Source: Halorientalis pallida
GTDB lineage: Archaea; Halobacteriota; Halobacteria; Halobacteriales; Haloarculaceae
DNA: 64,000 nt
Direction: 5' to 3'
Assembly (NCBI RefSeq): GCF_004118325.1
Contig: NZ_RDFA01000002.1
Span: 129,001-193,000, forward strand
Part shown: in pieces, positions 1-8,786 of the stretch
Numbering within the stretch: the first letter of the stretch is position 1
How the letters are laid out: the number at the start of each line of letters is the position of its first letter
Made by a program: the position numbers and the translations under genes
The notes under the pieces: model-generated
Told to the model about the DNA's origin: nothing
Databases searched by the model: none
The model's input: only the letters and a program-made list of their open reading frames with translations

Positions 1-2
1 AG

Positions 3-60
3 AGCCTAGGCCGGAATTTGAATCCGGGGTCTCGTCCTTACCAAGGACGCGCTTTACCGC
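3..60 (-). repeat. attL: displaced tRNA-Thr 3' fragment
   Basis: The sequence is identical to 21252-21309. It holds the acceptor 3' strand, T-arm, anticodon arm and part of the D-loop of tRNA-Thr on the minus strand. The 5' end of a tRNA is missing, because the sequence diverges after position 60. It is the original chromosomal 3' end, displaced by integration. Confidence 0.92.
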
Positions 61-291
61 GACACTCTCGGGTGTGGTTGTCGGCAGGTGTTGCCGGAGA
101 GTGACCCAATTCGACCCTTCTTATGATATTATAGTAACTGTACTTTTATAAAACGTGGGGTGGGAGCGGTGTATGTCGAACTAAGACCAATCCGTTTCGC
201 TAATTTTCAGGGCTGAACAGCCGGTTTGACAGCCTTCGCCATTCATCCAACCAGCGAAAGAAGTTCACGTATCCCGGCTGATAGTACTGGT

Positions 292-426
292 ATGAGCGAC
301 GAACAGAACGAGAACGAGATTCGCATACCAGCCGACCAAGAGGAAGTTGCCGAAATCGCAGGTGCCGAGACGGAGGAAGAGAAAGCGCTCGCGCTCGCTC
401 AGGCTCGCCTCATTGGCGACCTGTAG
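292..426 (+). CDS. Small acidic protein, unknown
   Basis: A 44-residue, Glu-rich product begins at ATG 292. The open frame extends upstream to 226, but the sequence becomes acidic and protein-like only from this ATG. A TATA-like stretch (ttttataaa) lies near 145-153, and the gap to this start is long enough for a leader. It sits 50 bp before the 477-1472 gene on the same strand. No domain is recognisable. Very acidic small proteins are common on haloarchaeal elements, but function is unknown and the gene call is moderate. Confidence 0.45.
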   Translation: MSDEQNENEIRIPADQEEVAEIAGAETEEEKALALAQARLIGDL

Positions 427-476
427 ACGGTAGATAGTATCCACATTTATATCAATTCGCTCCGAGGTGCCAGCCA

Positions 477-1472
477 ATGCCTTCGGAAAAACTCGTCCCC
501 TACTCTTTCGAGATATACGAACACGGCAATCCTGACAACGGCTACAATCTCACCCAACTACACGCTCACGATACAGCGTTCGATGAAAGCCACATTCTCG
601 ACTTGATGGAAACGCTGTTCTCGAATCAGGACACCAATCTCGAACCTTCGACTAATGACAAGACCTTCGTTATCGAAGAATACCATCGGGACGGGAACGT
701 AATCGAGGGAATCGTGTCTACGGGATACCACGGATACGAGGCCGAAATCCGTGATGTTGAATCAGGCGACATGACTCACCTGAAAGGAGAAGACGAAGCC
801 GAGCAAATGCCGCTGTACTTCCTTATCTATCTGCCACACACACGCGAAGGCAAGCCATACGATAATGGCCAGACCGCCCTAATCATCCTTCACCAAGTTA
901 ACCGGATTGGCGTGAAGGGGAAGTTGAAGAAGCATATCGAACAAACGTGTCTCTCGGGAGTGACCGACTACACAATGAAAATGGAACCTGTCTCTACAGA
1001 AGAGGTGCTTGAGAAGGTCATTGAGGCAGACCGGGTAGCGAAGTTGGACATCAACGTCCGAAAGATTCCGGGGGACGACGAAAGTCGGATGGAACTGGTA
1101 AAAGGATTAAGCACCGAGGAAGTCGGGACACGCTCGCTGGTCCTGCGTCCGGAACATGGCGGGAATTTCCAGTGGGTGAAGAACAAGGCGGCGAGTCTCA
1201 AGGACCGCGATACGCACTTTGGAACAATCGTCAGCGACGACGTGGAAGACTTCACCGTGACCATTCAGAAAGATGGTGGTAGGAGCGAAACGTTCTCGCT
1301 ATTGAACGAGGAAGTGGCTATGCGGAAAGACCTCGATAGTGATGAACTCCGGACTGACGCTGGCCTCATAACCGCACATTCTCTCCGAAGTGAAGCAAAC
1401 GACTTGGCCAACGATATTTTGGACCAGCAGATTGTAGAACCAGTTACCGGGACAGCAAACGTCGAAAAATGA
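477..1472 (+). CDS. Soluble protein of two-gene module, unknown
   Basis: The product has 331 residues, is acidic, and has no signal peptide or membrane segment. I recognise no domain. The central part (about residues 110-165) has alternating hydrophobic strands that include the pieces LYFLIYLP and ALIILHQVNRIGVK, followed by a helical basic stretch. Its stop overlaps the start of the following 4-TM protein gene by 4 bp (ATGA), so the two are almost certainly co-translated. A soluble-plus-membrane pair at the edge of a mobile element is a common layout for defence or abortive-infection modules, but that is inference from context only. Confidence 0.75.
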   Translation: MPSEKLVPYSFEIYEHGNPDNGYNLTQLHAHDTAFDESHILDLMETLFSNQDTNLEPSTNDKTFVIEEYHRDGNVIEGIVSTGYHGYEAEIRDVESGDMTHLKGEDEAEQMPLYFLIYLPHTREGKPYDNGQTALIILHQVNRIGVKGKLKKHIEQTCLSGVTDYTMKMEPVSTEEVLEKVIEADRVAKLDINVRKIPGDDESRMELVKGLSTEEVGTRSLVLRPEHGGNFQWVKNKAASLKDRDTHFGTIVSDDVEDFTVTIQKDGGRSETFSLLNEEVAMRKDLDSDELRTDAGLITAHSLRSEANDLANDILDQQIVEPVTGTANVEK

Positions 1473-1975
1473 TATTCGGCAATATCGGGAGTATCATCAG
1501 CGACCACTATTCATCTCTCGGCCAAGAGACTGGTCTAAAGAATCCGCTTGATTACATCGTCTTGGCTGGTATCTTCGCCGTTTTTCCCGCCATCGTAGGA
1601 TTCGTTCTCGCTAACTACGTCGTGCTTTGGTCGGGATTCATCACTGCTTCTGCTTCGGTCTTGAGCGTCCTGACGGGGTTTTCGATAAACACTATCATCC
1701 TGCTTATGAGGTACGACAAGGATGGTAGCCATCCCTACGAGGAACGGACAGTAAGAAAGACGAAGGAGTTCACGCTCTATGCGATTCTGGCAGGTGTTGT
1801 TCTCATAATCTGCCTCGTCTTTGGAATTGTGGTGTCTCGCATAGGCGGCACTGCTGGTTCAGGACTCGCATTTGTCGTGAGTGGAATCGTCTACAGCCTG
1901 ATGGCGCACTACTTCTTGACGCTCTTAGTTATCACTCACCGCTTCTGGTCATTGATTCATGGCGACGTTCTGTGA
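1469..1975 (+). CDS. Four-TM membrane protein of two-gene module
   Basis: The product has 168 residues, with hydrophobic segments at about 28-50, 52-77, 102-123 and 130-158. A charged cytoplasmic-looking loop (about 79-100, rich in Asp, Glu, Arg and Lys) separates the two hairpins. It starts inside the stop codon of the preceding gene (ATGA overlap). No catalytic motif is visible. The arrangement suits a membrane effector or anchor paired with the soluble 331-residue protein. Family unknown. Confidence 0.75.
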   Translation: MIFGNIGSIISDHYSSLGQETGLKNPLDYIVLAGIFAVFPAIVGFVLANYVVLWSGFITASASVLSVLTGFSINTIILLMRYDKDGSHPYEERTVRKTKEFTLYAILAGVVLIICLVFGIVVSRIGGTAGSGLAFVVSGIVYSLMAHYFLTLLVITHRFWSLIHGDVL

Positions 1976-2033
1976 TTCCCGTAATGGCGTTGCCACCGAA
2001 CGAATTACTGGTGCGAATCACGTAGTCTCGCCC

Positions 2034-2384
2034 ATGACCTTCCGTCTACCTGAAGAGCGCGTCCCCGAAACAAAGCCTTGGCGCGACCGTGAGTTTCTGC
2101 GTTGGGCCTATTACGAACGCGGGCTGTCCTCTCGAACTATCGCCTACGAACTCGGCGTCTCAAAGAGCCGCGTGACGGTTCACGCCGAGCGCTTGGGCAT
2201 ACTCCGACCGTGGCGTCACGAGGACACCCTACGGCGTCTATACGTCGAAGAAGGCCTGTCAGCGGACGAGATAGCGGCCCGCGACGGGTTCGACTGTTCC
2301 CCGACGACGATTCGGAAGTACCTCACTCGTTACGGAATGATTGAGGAAGACGTAGGGTACGGTCGCCTCGATAGGATTGGGTGA
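2034..2384 (+). CDS. Double helix-turn-helix DNA-binding protein
   Basis: The product has 116 residues from ATG 2034. An in-frame ATG at 1959 would overlap the preceding gene and add a tail unlike the rest. Two homeodomain/Hin-type HTH units are visible. The first carries the pieces YYERGLSSRTIAYELGVSKS and VTVHAERLGI, the second LYVEEGLSADEIAARDG and TTIRKYLTRYGM. Such tandem units occur in haloarchaeal element-borne regulators and in the DNA-recognition parts of recombinases and homing nucleases. No catalytic domain is present, so it is probably a transcriptional or replication regulator of the element. Confidence 0.7.
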   Translation: MTFRLPEERVPETKPWRDREFLRWAYYERGLSSRTIAYELGVSKSRVTVHAERLGILRPWRHEDTLRRLYVEEGLSADEIAARDGFDCSPTTIRKYLTRYGMIEEDVGYGRLDRIG

Positions 2385-2450
2385 GAGGTAGGTCTGAGCA
2401 AGATAAGGAGTCGTGGAAATCGTTAATTGATAGCGCGAGTATGTGTCGCT

Positions 2451-2858
2451 ATGGCCAGCCTCGCTGAACGCGTTACGGAGAGTCCCGAACTACAAAGAAA
2501 ACTCACGAGGAAGATGTTTCAACTCGGTTGGGTTGGTGAGTCCGATTGCATACGACAGAGTGAACTCAGGGTAAGCGAAGACGGACCCATCTTGTCCGAA
2601 CACCCTGCGAATGATTGTCCACTTGATATTGCTATCAGGGATGTGCCAGCGGAATACCAGCCCGTCACGGACAATCCCTCAGTCAAAGTCAGAGTACGGC
2701 CCGAAGTTCACGAAGGGTATCTCGCTGGTGATGTAGTTGGCGTGGACTGCTTTGCTCAAAACACAGAATCCGAGCGAGTCAAAGGGAGGCAAGAAGCAAA
2801 GGACCCGGACCGAGAGAGGCGGACTGAACTCCGGAAAAACCTGAGCAAACACCTGTAG
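2451..2858 (+). CDS. Hypothetical protein
   Basis: The product has 135 residues from ATG 2451. A start at 2427 is also in frame. The N-terminal third is helical and basic; the middle is acidic and beta-like; the last 30 residues are highly charged (Arg, Lys, Glu), predicting a helix. No domain is recognised. It is convergent with the small membrane protein at 2871-3266, separated by 12 bp. Confidence 0.55.
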   Translation: MASLAERVTESPELQRKLTRKMFQLGWVGESDCIRQSELRVSEDGPILSEHPANDCPLDIAIRDVPAEYQPVTDNPSVKVRVRPEVHEGYLAGDVVGVDCFAQNTESERVKGRQEAKDPDRERRTELRKNLSKHL

Positions 2859-2870
2859 TTGCTTCTAATG

Positions 2871-3266
2871 CTACGCTACAGTGTGTAGAATTTCGGGATT
2901 CGCTATCAGGACGACGCCGACCCCGTAGACGGGAAGCGATTTTATATCGAAGAAGTTCCACTCCGCCGCTTTGTTGACGCCGAGCATACCGAGGACGAGT
3001 ATCGCACCGAGTAGTTGGCCGGGCGGGATGTATGGTAGCGACTGCGCCCACCAATCGCTTATCACCGGTGTGATTAGAGACGCACCGAATAGCGTCCCCA
3101 CGAATATTAGCAATGCACCGTACTTCCCTCGGAACTGCCCGTTGAATAGGAAGAACCCGTCCCGCGCTTCGTAGACACCGATTCCGACCACGGCCATAGT
3201 CAACCCGGTCATGATGGTGTCGAGGTGATTCGACACGTACTGAAGGAGTCCTGCGACCATGCTCAT
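2871..3266 (-). CDS. Small polytopic membrane protein
   Basis: The product has 131 residues with three to four hydrophobic segments (about 17-33, 48-66, 82-97 and 111-128). Short polar loops contain WW and PP motifs. There is no signal peptide and no known domain. Small phage and virus membrane proteins often look like this, so a structural or superinfection-related role for the element is possible but unproven. It has its own strand context: the upstream side (3267-4202) is non-coding. Confidence 0.65.
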   Translation of the reverse strand: MSMVAGLLQYVSNHLDTIMTGLTMAVVGIGVYEARDGFFLFNGQFRGKYGALLIFVGTLFGASLITPVISDWWAQSLPYIPPGQLLGAILVLGMLGVNKAAEWNFFDIKSLPVYGVGVVLIANPEILHTVA

Positions 3267-4202
3267 ATCTGACGAGTCACTGGCAAATAAGTGTTCGACT
3301 GCCGAGGTGAAAGTGAAACCGGGAGATACAGAGCCTCGAAGTCAAGTCTGAAAAAGTACTTAAACGCCACCCCTGCTTCTAACCGCTGACTGCCCCCTTC
3401 CGATAAGCGCTACCACCCGATTCTCGGTTCGCAGTCCATTGCTCTCGCCCTCGAAGTCGGAGGCCGACGCATGGCCCACGCCGACGAGGACGACGCTCAC
3501 GACGCCTACGCGGGCCAGTATAAGCCGGTATCGGGCTTCATGAGCGCATGAAACTACTGCCGAAACACCCCCGCTGATACGGACATTCAGAGCGAGGGCG
3601 AGGCACGCTGAATAAATCGACCGTTCCCAATCTCGGCCCCGGCTGTCCCGGCCCGACCGACGCCGACGGCCTGCCCATCTCCCACCAGCCCGGCCCCGGC
3701 TCCCCCGGCCAGTATCCGGCCCTGACCACCGGTCCCAACTGCCCGGTCTCCCGACGGTGGCCCCCCGGTACCCGTTGGGTGTGACTCTGTGTCATGCGCT
3801 CGTAGCGATTGAGACTGCTGATGTGGTAAGATACCCACGGGGACGCCCCACCAGAGAGACTGTCCCGGAGGCCCATAGCGTCGCTCTACGACGTTATCTG
3901 ACCATCTCTAAGACAGTCTAAGCGGCCCGTAGAGGGGTGGAAAGTCCCTGTTAGAGGGTGTCCCTGAACGGCAATGACACCGCGATAGGCCGCCACACCT
4001 GAGTACCAAATCGGCCATATTTTTATCAAATATTTTATCATATTGGGGTGGTTTCTCGAAAACACCCCCGGTGTCGATTTCAGAACGGCCCGGTAGGAGT
4101 CCCACACCCCAATCCGATTTTGAGCGGTTCGGGGTTGGAAGTGTAAATTCCATAACTCTTGAACTACGCTCTTTGTTACACAAAAGAGGATAGTTCGAGG
4201 GT
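3267..4202. other. 936-bp non-coding region, repeat-bearing
   Basis: No convincing gene is found. The left part has a TATA-like box near 3354-3364 followed by short open frames, including a 26-codon one at 3471-3551. The middle (3630-3780) is C-rich and repetitive. The right part is A+T-rich at 4018-4042 and carries ATTGGGGTG at 4042-4050 with its inverse CACCCCAAT at 4105-4113, plus another CACCCC at 4063-4068. It lies beside the large helicase-like gene, so it may hold an origin or control region of the element. Confidence 0.5.
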
Positions 4203-6194
4203 TCAGCCCAAGTCTACGAAGTGGTCGCTCGGCGTGTCCGACGATACGGTGTAGACGTGCGTGCCGTAGGGTTCTTTCTTCCGAAGGGTCGCAAATCCTT
4301 TTTCGACCAATTCGTTCAGAACCTCGGTGGTATACTTTCGAGACGCGCTGGTGTTGTCCCACACCTCTTTGGTCGTGGTTTCGTCTCGGTCACGGGCGAA
4401 CGCTATCACGTTGCTCTTCGTGTCCGCGTGTATATCGACGCCTTCACCGTCGTCGTCAAGTAGGAGCGACGGGCGAATCACGTTCGTATGGACGTAGACG
4501 GTTGCGGAATCAGTCGAATCGGTCGGGTTACGTCCATACCGAGAAATGGCCTGCTTTACTTCGTCGCGCCGAACACTGTCGCAGATTCGCTCTGCTACGC
4601 GAGCGTCAGGGCCGACGAATCCACGTCCCTTCGCTCGCTTCTTTCCGGTATGATTGCACTGTCGGCACCCGTTCCCGTCACAGACAAAGCAGTCGGTACT
4701 CGTCCGAATGGGTTGCGCGTCAAGCCCGAGTTCAGCGAGCCGGTCAAGCACAGGCCCGTCGCCCATGTCGATACAGCCGACCACCAAGCCAACGTCTTCG
4801 TCCCCGAGAACGTTCCTGCTGTTCTGTTCCCCGAAGGTGAGGATAGTCGGATTGTCCACCCCGGCGTCTTCCATCATTTGCTTCAGCGTGTCTTCCGCCG
4901 CCTTCGAGGTAATCGCGGTAGAGAAGTCACTGCCATGTCGGTCGCGGATTTCTTCGACCAGCGCACGCTCCTTCTCGGTGTTCCCGATTCCGTGAGTACA
5001 GTGGTTTGCGTTCGACCCGACCTGAACGACGCGCAGTTGCTTCTCACGTCGTCGCCAGAGGATTCGCTCAAGTGGCTTCAGCAGACTATTTAGGTCGAAG
5101 GAGACGCCCGTGTTCAGTTCCCACAGCGGTTCGGTCGGGAAGGCGTCCAATCCGAGAACGACGTGGGCTTGACTCATGTCGGGGACGACCCGAACGGTCT
5201 GAAGCGTATCCTCGTCGTCAAAGACTACCGTTACCTCTTGGTCAGCGTTCAATCCTGAATTACTGGACCCCAACGGTGCCTGTGGCGTGTAGGTCGCAGT
5301 CCCAACGCGGCGACCGTTTGACCGAGGCTCGGCATGATGTATCGCTCGGGCAATTGCTGGTGCCAGTCGGTGAGCGTCGTCAATGGATAGGTGCCACTCT
5401 CGACTGGGTTGGTGAGACAGAGCCGCGTCTAATTCTTCTTCCAACAGCCCTCTTTTCGAAAATGTCACGAAATCATTGTAAGACTTGAGGGGTGCGTCGG
5501 CGTCGTCAAGGTAGGCGTTAACCGCCATTCGGATACGCTCTCGGCTCAATTCGTCTGGCGAGTCCTTGAGGTTCCGCGTGAAGTCCGGCTGTTCGTCAAA
5601 GACGGCTACTGTATCGTTTCGGAGTGGGGGAGCAAACGCGAACTGGTGCGTGGCGTGAATAATGTCTACGTCGGTTCCGGTGAGTGGTAACAACTCGTTC
5701 CACTGAACACCGGTCAGTGGCTCTTCGTCCGACCACGGTACGTCGCCATTGAGTTCAATCTCCGCCTGCCAAACGGCTTCGGGGTATCTCATTCCGTTGC
5801 GTTCACACTGCTGGTGAATCCACTGGCCGAGTGGTTGGCCTCGAATCGAATACCCGTCGAAAGCACCAGTAGCGGGTAGTGAAACTTCTTCACGACCCCG
5901 TAGTACCGCAACTTTCAATCCCTGTCCACGGCTCTTTTTCGCGGCTTCGTCACGGGCGTCTCGTGTCGTGTGGAACTGGACGACTGGCCTCCGATTTGTC
6001 AGTGAGGGGTACTTGCCCCACGAAGTCGTCGCTACCGTGTGCGTCTTCCCGAGTGCCGTCGGAACGTCGAAGAGAGTGTTCGAGCGCTCTCGAATTGTGC
6101 CAAGTAACTCGTCTCGAAAGCGCGAGCGATACGTCGAAGTGTTTGGTCCGTACTCTGGCGGTAGGCTCTTACCGCTCGGATTCGTAGTTGCCAT
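4203..6194 (-). CDS. Helicase-like ATPase with zinc-finger motif, element replication candidate
   Basis: The product has 663 residues from ATG 6194. About 35 residues in, a P-loop-like element FDVPTALGKTHT is followed some 160 residues later by VFDEQPDF, which fits a Walker B/DExx-type box. This layout is like superfamily-2 helicases. A CxxCxxxxCxxC-type cluster (CFVCDGNGCRQC) lies near residue 505, followed by a basic KKRAKGRG stretch. The C-terminal 70 residues look like a winged helix (NTSASRKYTTEVLNELVEKG). Similar large proteins occur on haloarchaeal plasmids and proviruses and are thought to act in replication. No polymerase or primase catalytic triad is recognised. It is the largest non-restriction gene of the element. 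Confidence 0.65.
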   Translation of the reverse strand: MATTNPSGKSLPPEYGPNTSTYRSRFRDELLGTIRERSNTLFDVPTALGKTHTVATTSWGKYPSLTNRRPVVQFHTTRDARDEAAKKSRGQGLKVAVLRGREEVSLPATGAFDGYSIRGQPLGQWIHQQCERNGMRYPEAVWQAEIELNGDVPWSDEEPLTGVQWNELLPLTGTDVDIIHATHQFAFAPPLRNDTVAVFDEQPDFTRNLKDSPDELSRERIRMAVNAYLDDADAPLKSYNDFVTFSKRGLLEEELDAALSHQPSREWHLSIDDAHRLAPAIARAIHHAEPRSNGRRVGTATYTPQAPLGSSNSGLNADQEVTVVFDDEDTLQTVRVVPDMSQAHVVLGLDAFPTEPLWELNTGVSFDLNSLLKPLERILWRRREKQLRVVQVGSNANHCTHGIGNTEKERALVEEIRDRHGSDFSTAITSKAAEDTLKQMMEDAGVDNPTILTFGEQNSRNVLGDEDVGLVVGCIDMGDGPVLDRLAELGLDAQPIRTSTDCFVCDGNGCRQCNHTGKKRAKGRGFVGPDARVAERICDSVRRDEVKQAISRYGRNPTDSTDSATVYVHTNVIRPSLLLDDDGEGVDIHADTKSNVIAFARDRDETTTKEVWDNTSASRKYTTEVLNELVEKGFATLRKKEPYGTHVYTVSSDTPSDHFVDLG

Positions 6195-6559
6195 TGTTCG
6201 GGGGTCCACTCGACACCCGGCGTCCACCGAAAAGGGAATCCTTGGTCAGTTTCCCTTTAATCCATCCTTGGTAGATTACCCTTGTAGCGGTGTGTACGGC
6301 TGTCGATATAGATGATATGCTATCCGCCCGTAAATGGCTTTTGTGGGCCTTCTTCCCCCATTCTGGAACGGTTGACGATAGGGATACTGTGAGCAAAATG
6401 ACGACCAAACAATCGCTGATAGGGCTACTGTCAGAGCGCACGGTCAGTCGCGTCAGAACGCGCTCTGGAACTCTTCGACAACCTCTCGCACGTCGGCGTC
6501 AAGTGGGGACTGCCGGAATCCTGAAATTCCACCTCGTCTTATGATATGTACGGTCCACC
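6195..6559. other. 365-bp intergenic region between divergent genes
   Basis: It separates the helicase-like gene (minus) from the HAD-like gene (plus) and must carry both promoters. A short coding-like stretch ends at a stop near 6527 and reads as 25-35 plausible residues (for example ALELFDNLSHVGVKWGLPES), but upstream in-frame stops and no good start codon suggest a decayed gene fragment. Nothing else is evident. Confidence 0.4.
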
Positions 6560-7159
6560 GTGAGCCACCACGAAACGACTGAACGGATTGTATTGTGCTT
6601 CGACCGCGACCGCACGGTCAGTGTGAATCCGCACCCGGAACACCGAGCGGTGCCCATAGGGTATATACAGTGGTGGGCGCACGTCGAAGAGATTCCTGTG
6701 TGGTGTACCGGGAATCAGCATTTGAGGGTGGAAACGGAAGCCCCCGGTATTCAGGAAGCAGAATACCTTTGGGAAGAGCATATTGCGGGCGAGGAATACG
6801 AGTACGAGAACTCGCAGTTCGAGGACTACTGGAAGCCGCGCCGTCGGGACGGTCTACGTCTCGTCCGTGACTTGTACGAAGCGGCCTTCCCCGACGAGGA
6901 CTTCCGGTTCGTCGTGGTTGACGACGCCGACGTAAGCGACTTGGAAGACGAAGGCCCGTGGACTCACTACTTCCCGTGGGATTTCGTGGAAGCCGTCGAA
7001 TCCGGTGATTTCGCTCTCGAAGAACCCCCGTCGGACGCCTACCGGAACGAGGGCGTCCCTTTCAACTCGACTAACCAACCGGATTTCGAGTACGACCAGA
7101 AGCGGGAACTCCGGCAGATACAGAAGAGGGTGCGTACCCCCGTCGGTTCCGAGAAATAA
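6560..7159 (+). CDS. HAD-like protein, haloarchaeal family
   Basis: The product has 199 residues starting at GTG 6560. The N-terminus has a hydrophobic strand followed by FDRDRTVSV, which fits HAD motif I (DxDxT). Downstream are IQWWAH and PVWCTGNQ, which resemble the strand plus Thr/Ser of motif II. The remainder is very acidic. I recall similar small proteins opening with FDRDRTV from haloarchaeal genomes. A phosphatase or nucleotidase activity is inferred from the motif only. It lies upstream of the restriction-modification operon on the same strand, separated by 115 bp. Confidence 0.6.
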   Translation: MSHHETTERIVLCFDRDRTVSVNPHPEHRAVPIGYIQWWAHVEEIPVWCTGNQHLRVETEAPGIQEAEYLWEEHIAGEEYEYENSQFEDYWKPRRRDGLRLVRDLYEAAFPDEDFRFVVVDDADVSDLEDEGPWTHYFPWDFVEAVESGDFALEEPPSDAYRNEGVPFNSTNQPDFEYDQKRELRQIQKRVRTPVGSEK

Positions 7160-7274
7160 CAGAGCGTCCTACAAGCCGGGTCAGAACGCGGGAAGGCATA
7201 TGCTGGCAACTACGCGCTCGTTGTCCCCGAACTTCACCGGAGCAAATAACACGCTCGCATGAAATGAGAGGCAT

Positions 7275-8786
7275 ATGACCCTCTCGTTGGAAGAACTGGA
7301 CTCACATCTTTTCAAATGCGCCGACATTATTCGTGACGCCGTAGACCCGACCGATTACAAGGAGTACATCCTGCCGCTCGTCTACTACAAGTCGATTTCC
7401 GACGAGTTCGAGAAACAGTATCAGCAGAACCTCGAAGAGTACGGTGAGGACTTCGCTCGCCGGGAGAACCTGTACGACATTCCGGTCGTTCCCGAGGGCT
7501 ACCTGTGGGACGACCTTCGTTCCGTCTCGGACAACGTGGACAAGGAACTGAACGAAGCGTTCGACGCGCTTACCGACGAGAACCCTGAACTTCAGGGCCT
7601 CTTCCGGGCTGACTACATCGACGCCGACGCGCTGGACGACGACCGGCTCGGGAAACTGGTCGAACACCTCTCGAAGCACGACCTTGACCGTGACAGTATC
7701 CCGCCGGACATGCTCGGAGAGGCGTACATGGACCTTGTACGCCACTTCGCAGAGGAAGAAGGCAAATCAGGGGGGCAATTTTTTACACCGCCTCATATCG
7801 TGAATCTCTGCGTTCGTCTTGTGGACGAGTTCGAGGACGGCCATACCTTCCACGACCCGACGGTCGGCTCCGGTGGTATGCTCATTGAGGCCGCTCGCTA
7901 CTACCGCGAGGAACAGGGTGGCGACCCCTCGAAGATGACCTTCACCGGACAGGAAATCAATCCCGACATTGCCGCGATTGCGAAGATGAATCTCTCGATT
8001 CACGGGTTGAATGGCACTATTGAGCGCGAGGACTCGCTGTCGAGTCCGGCGTTCACCAACGAGGACGACAACGAACTCACGCGCTTCGACCGGGTGCTGG
8101 CGAACTTCCCCTTCTCGGCGGATTGGGCGAAGAGCGACCTTCAAGACGACCCCTATGACCGCTTCGATTGGGACGACGGTGGCAAACTCCCTCGCGCCGA
8201 CCGTGGCGACTACGCCTTCATTATGCACATGGCCGAGCAACTGAAGGACCCCGACCGGGGCGACGACTCGGGTGGGAAGGCGGCTATCGTCATTCCTCAC
8301 GGTGTGCTGTTCCGCAAGCACGAGAGCAAATTCCGTGAGCCAATGCTCGAAGACGACCTTGTGGAAGCCATCGTCGGGCTTCCCGAGAACCTGTTTCAGA
8401 ACAACTCGATTCCAAGCGCGATTCTCGTGCTGAACGCCGACAAGCCTGCCGAGCGGAAGAACGAGGTACAATTCGTCCACGCCGCCGACGAGGACTTCTA
8501 CCGCGAACTCTCGAACCAGAACGAACTGACCGAGGACGGACTCGACCATATTGTCGAGAACTTCCGCGACTGGACGACCGAGGAACGGGTCAGCCGAACG
8601 GTGTCGTTGGACGAGATTCGGGAGAACGACTACAACCTGAACATCGCGCTCTACGTCGATACGACCGAGCCGGAGGAAGAGATTGACGTTCAAGAAGAAC
8701 TCGGAAAACTACGGGAGTTGCAGGCCGAGCGCGACGAGATAGAAGCGCGGATGGACGACCACATGGGGGCGTTGAACTATGAGTGA
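7275..8786 (+). CDS. hsdM: Type I restriction-modification methylase subunit HsdM
   Basis: The product has 503 residues. The HsdM N-terminal helical domain (about 5-165) is followed by an N6-adenine methyltransferase domain. SAM motif I is HDPTVGSGGML (about residues 193-203). Catalytic motif IV reads NFPF (277-280) rather than the usual NPPF/Y. The C-terminal tail is a coiled coil suited to contact HsdS. It overlaps hsdS by 8 bp, consistent with translational coupling. It methylates adenine in the target chosen by HsdS and forms the core of the M2S and R2M2S complexes. A purine-rich stretch (gagagg) lies a few bases before the ATG. Confidence 0.95.
   Translation: MTLSLEELDSHLFKCADIIRDAVDPTDYKEYILPLVYYKSISDEFEKQYQQNLEEYGEDFARRENLYDIPVVPEGYLWDDLRSVSDNVDKELNEAFDALTDENPELQGLFRADYIDADALDDDRLGKLVEHLSKHDLDRDSIPPDMLGEAYMDLVRHFAEEEGKSGGQFFTPPHIVNLCVRLVDEFEDGHTFHDPTVGSGGMLIEAARYYREEQGGDPSKMTFTGQEINPDIAAIAKMNLSIHGLNGTIEREDSLSSPAFTNEDDNELTRFDRVLANFPFSADWAKSDLQDDPYDRFDWDDGGKLPRADRGDYAFIMHMAEQLKDPDRGDDSGGKAAIVIPHGVLFRKHESKFREPMLEDDLVEAIVGLPENLFQNNSIPSAILVLNADKPAERKNEVQFVHAADEDFYRELSNQNELTEDGLDHIVENFRDWTTEERVSRTVSLDEIRENDYNLNIALYVDTTEPEEEIDVQEELGKLRELQAERDEIEARMDDHMGALNYE

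Noticed and set aside
477-1975. Kiwa-like defence (KwaB DUF4868 plus KwaA 4-TM)
   Set aside because: The gene sizes and the 4-TM partner fit, but I cannot see the DUF4868 signature in the soluble protein and the gene order is reversed, so I left it as unknown.
3471-3551. 26-codon open frame starting MAHADEDDAHDAY
   Set aside because: It reads like a real acidic peptide and the frame continues upstream without stop for about 27 codons, but there is no good start codon for the longer form and no partner, so I only mention it in the non-coding region.
3538-3876. Minus-strand open frames in the C-rich block
   Set aside because: Gly/Arg/Pro repeats reflect the C-rich DNA, not a folded protein.
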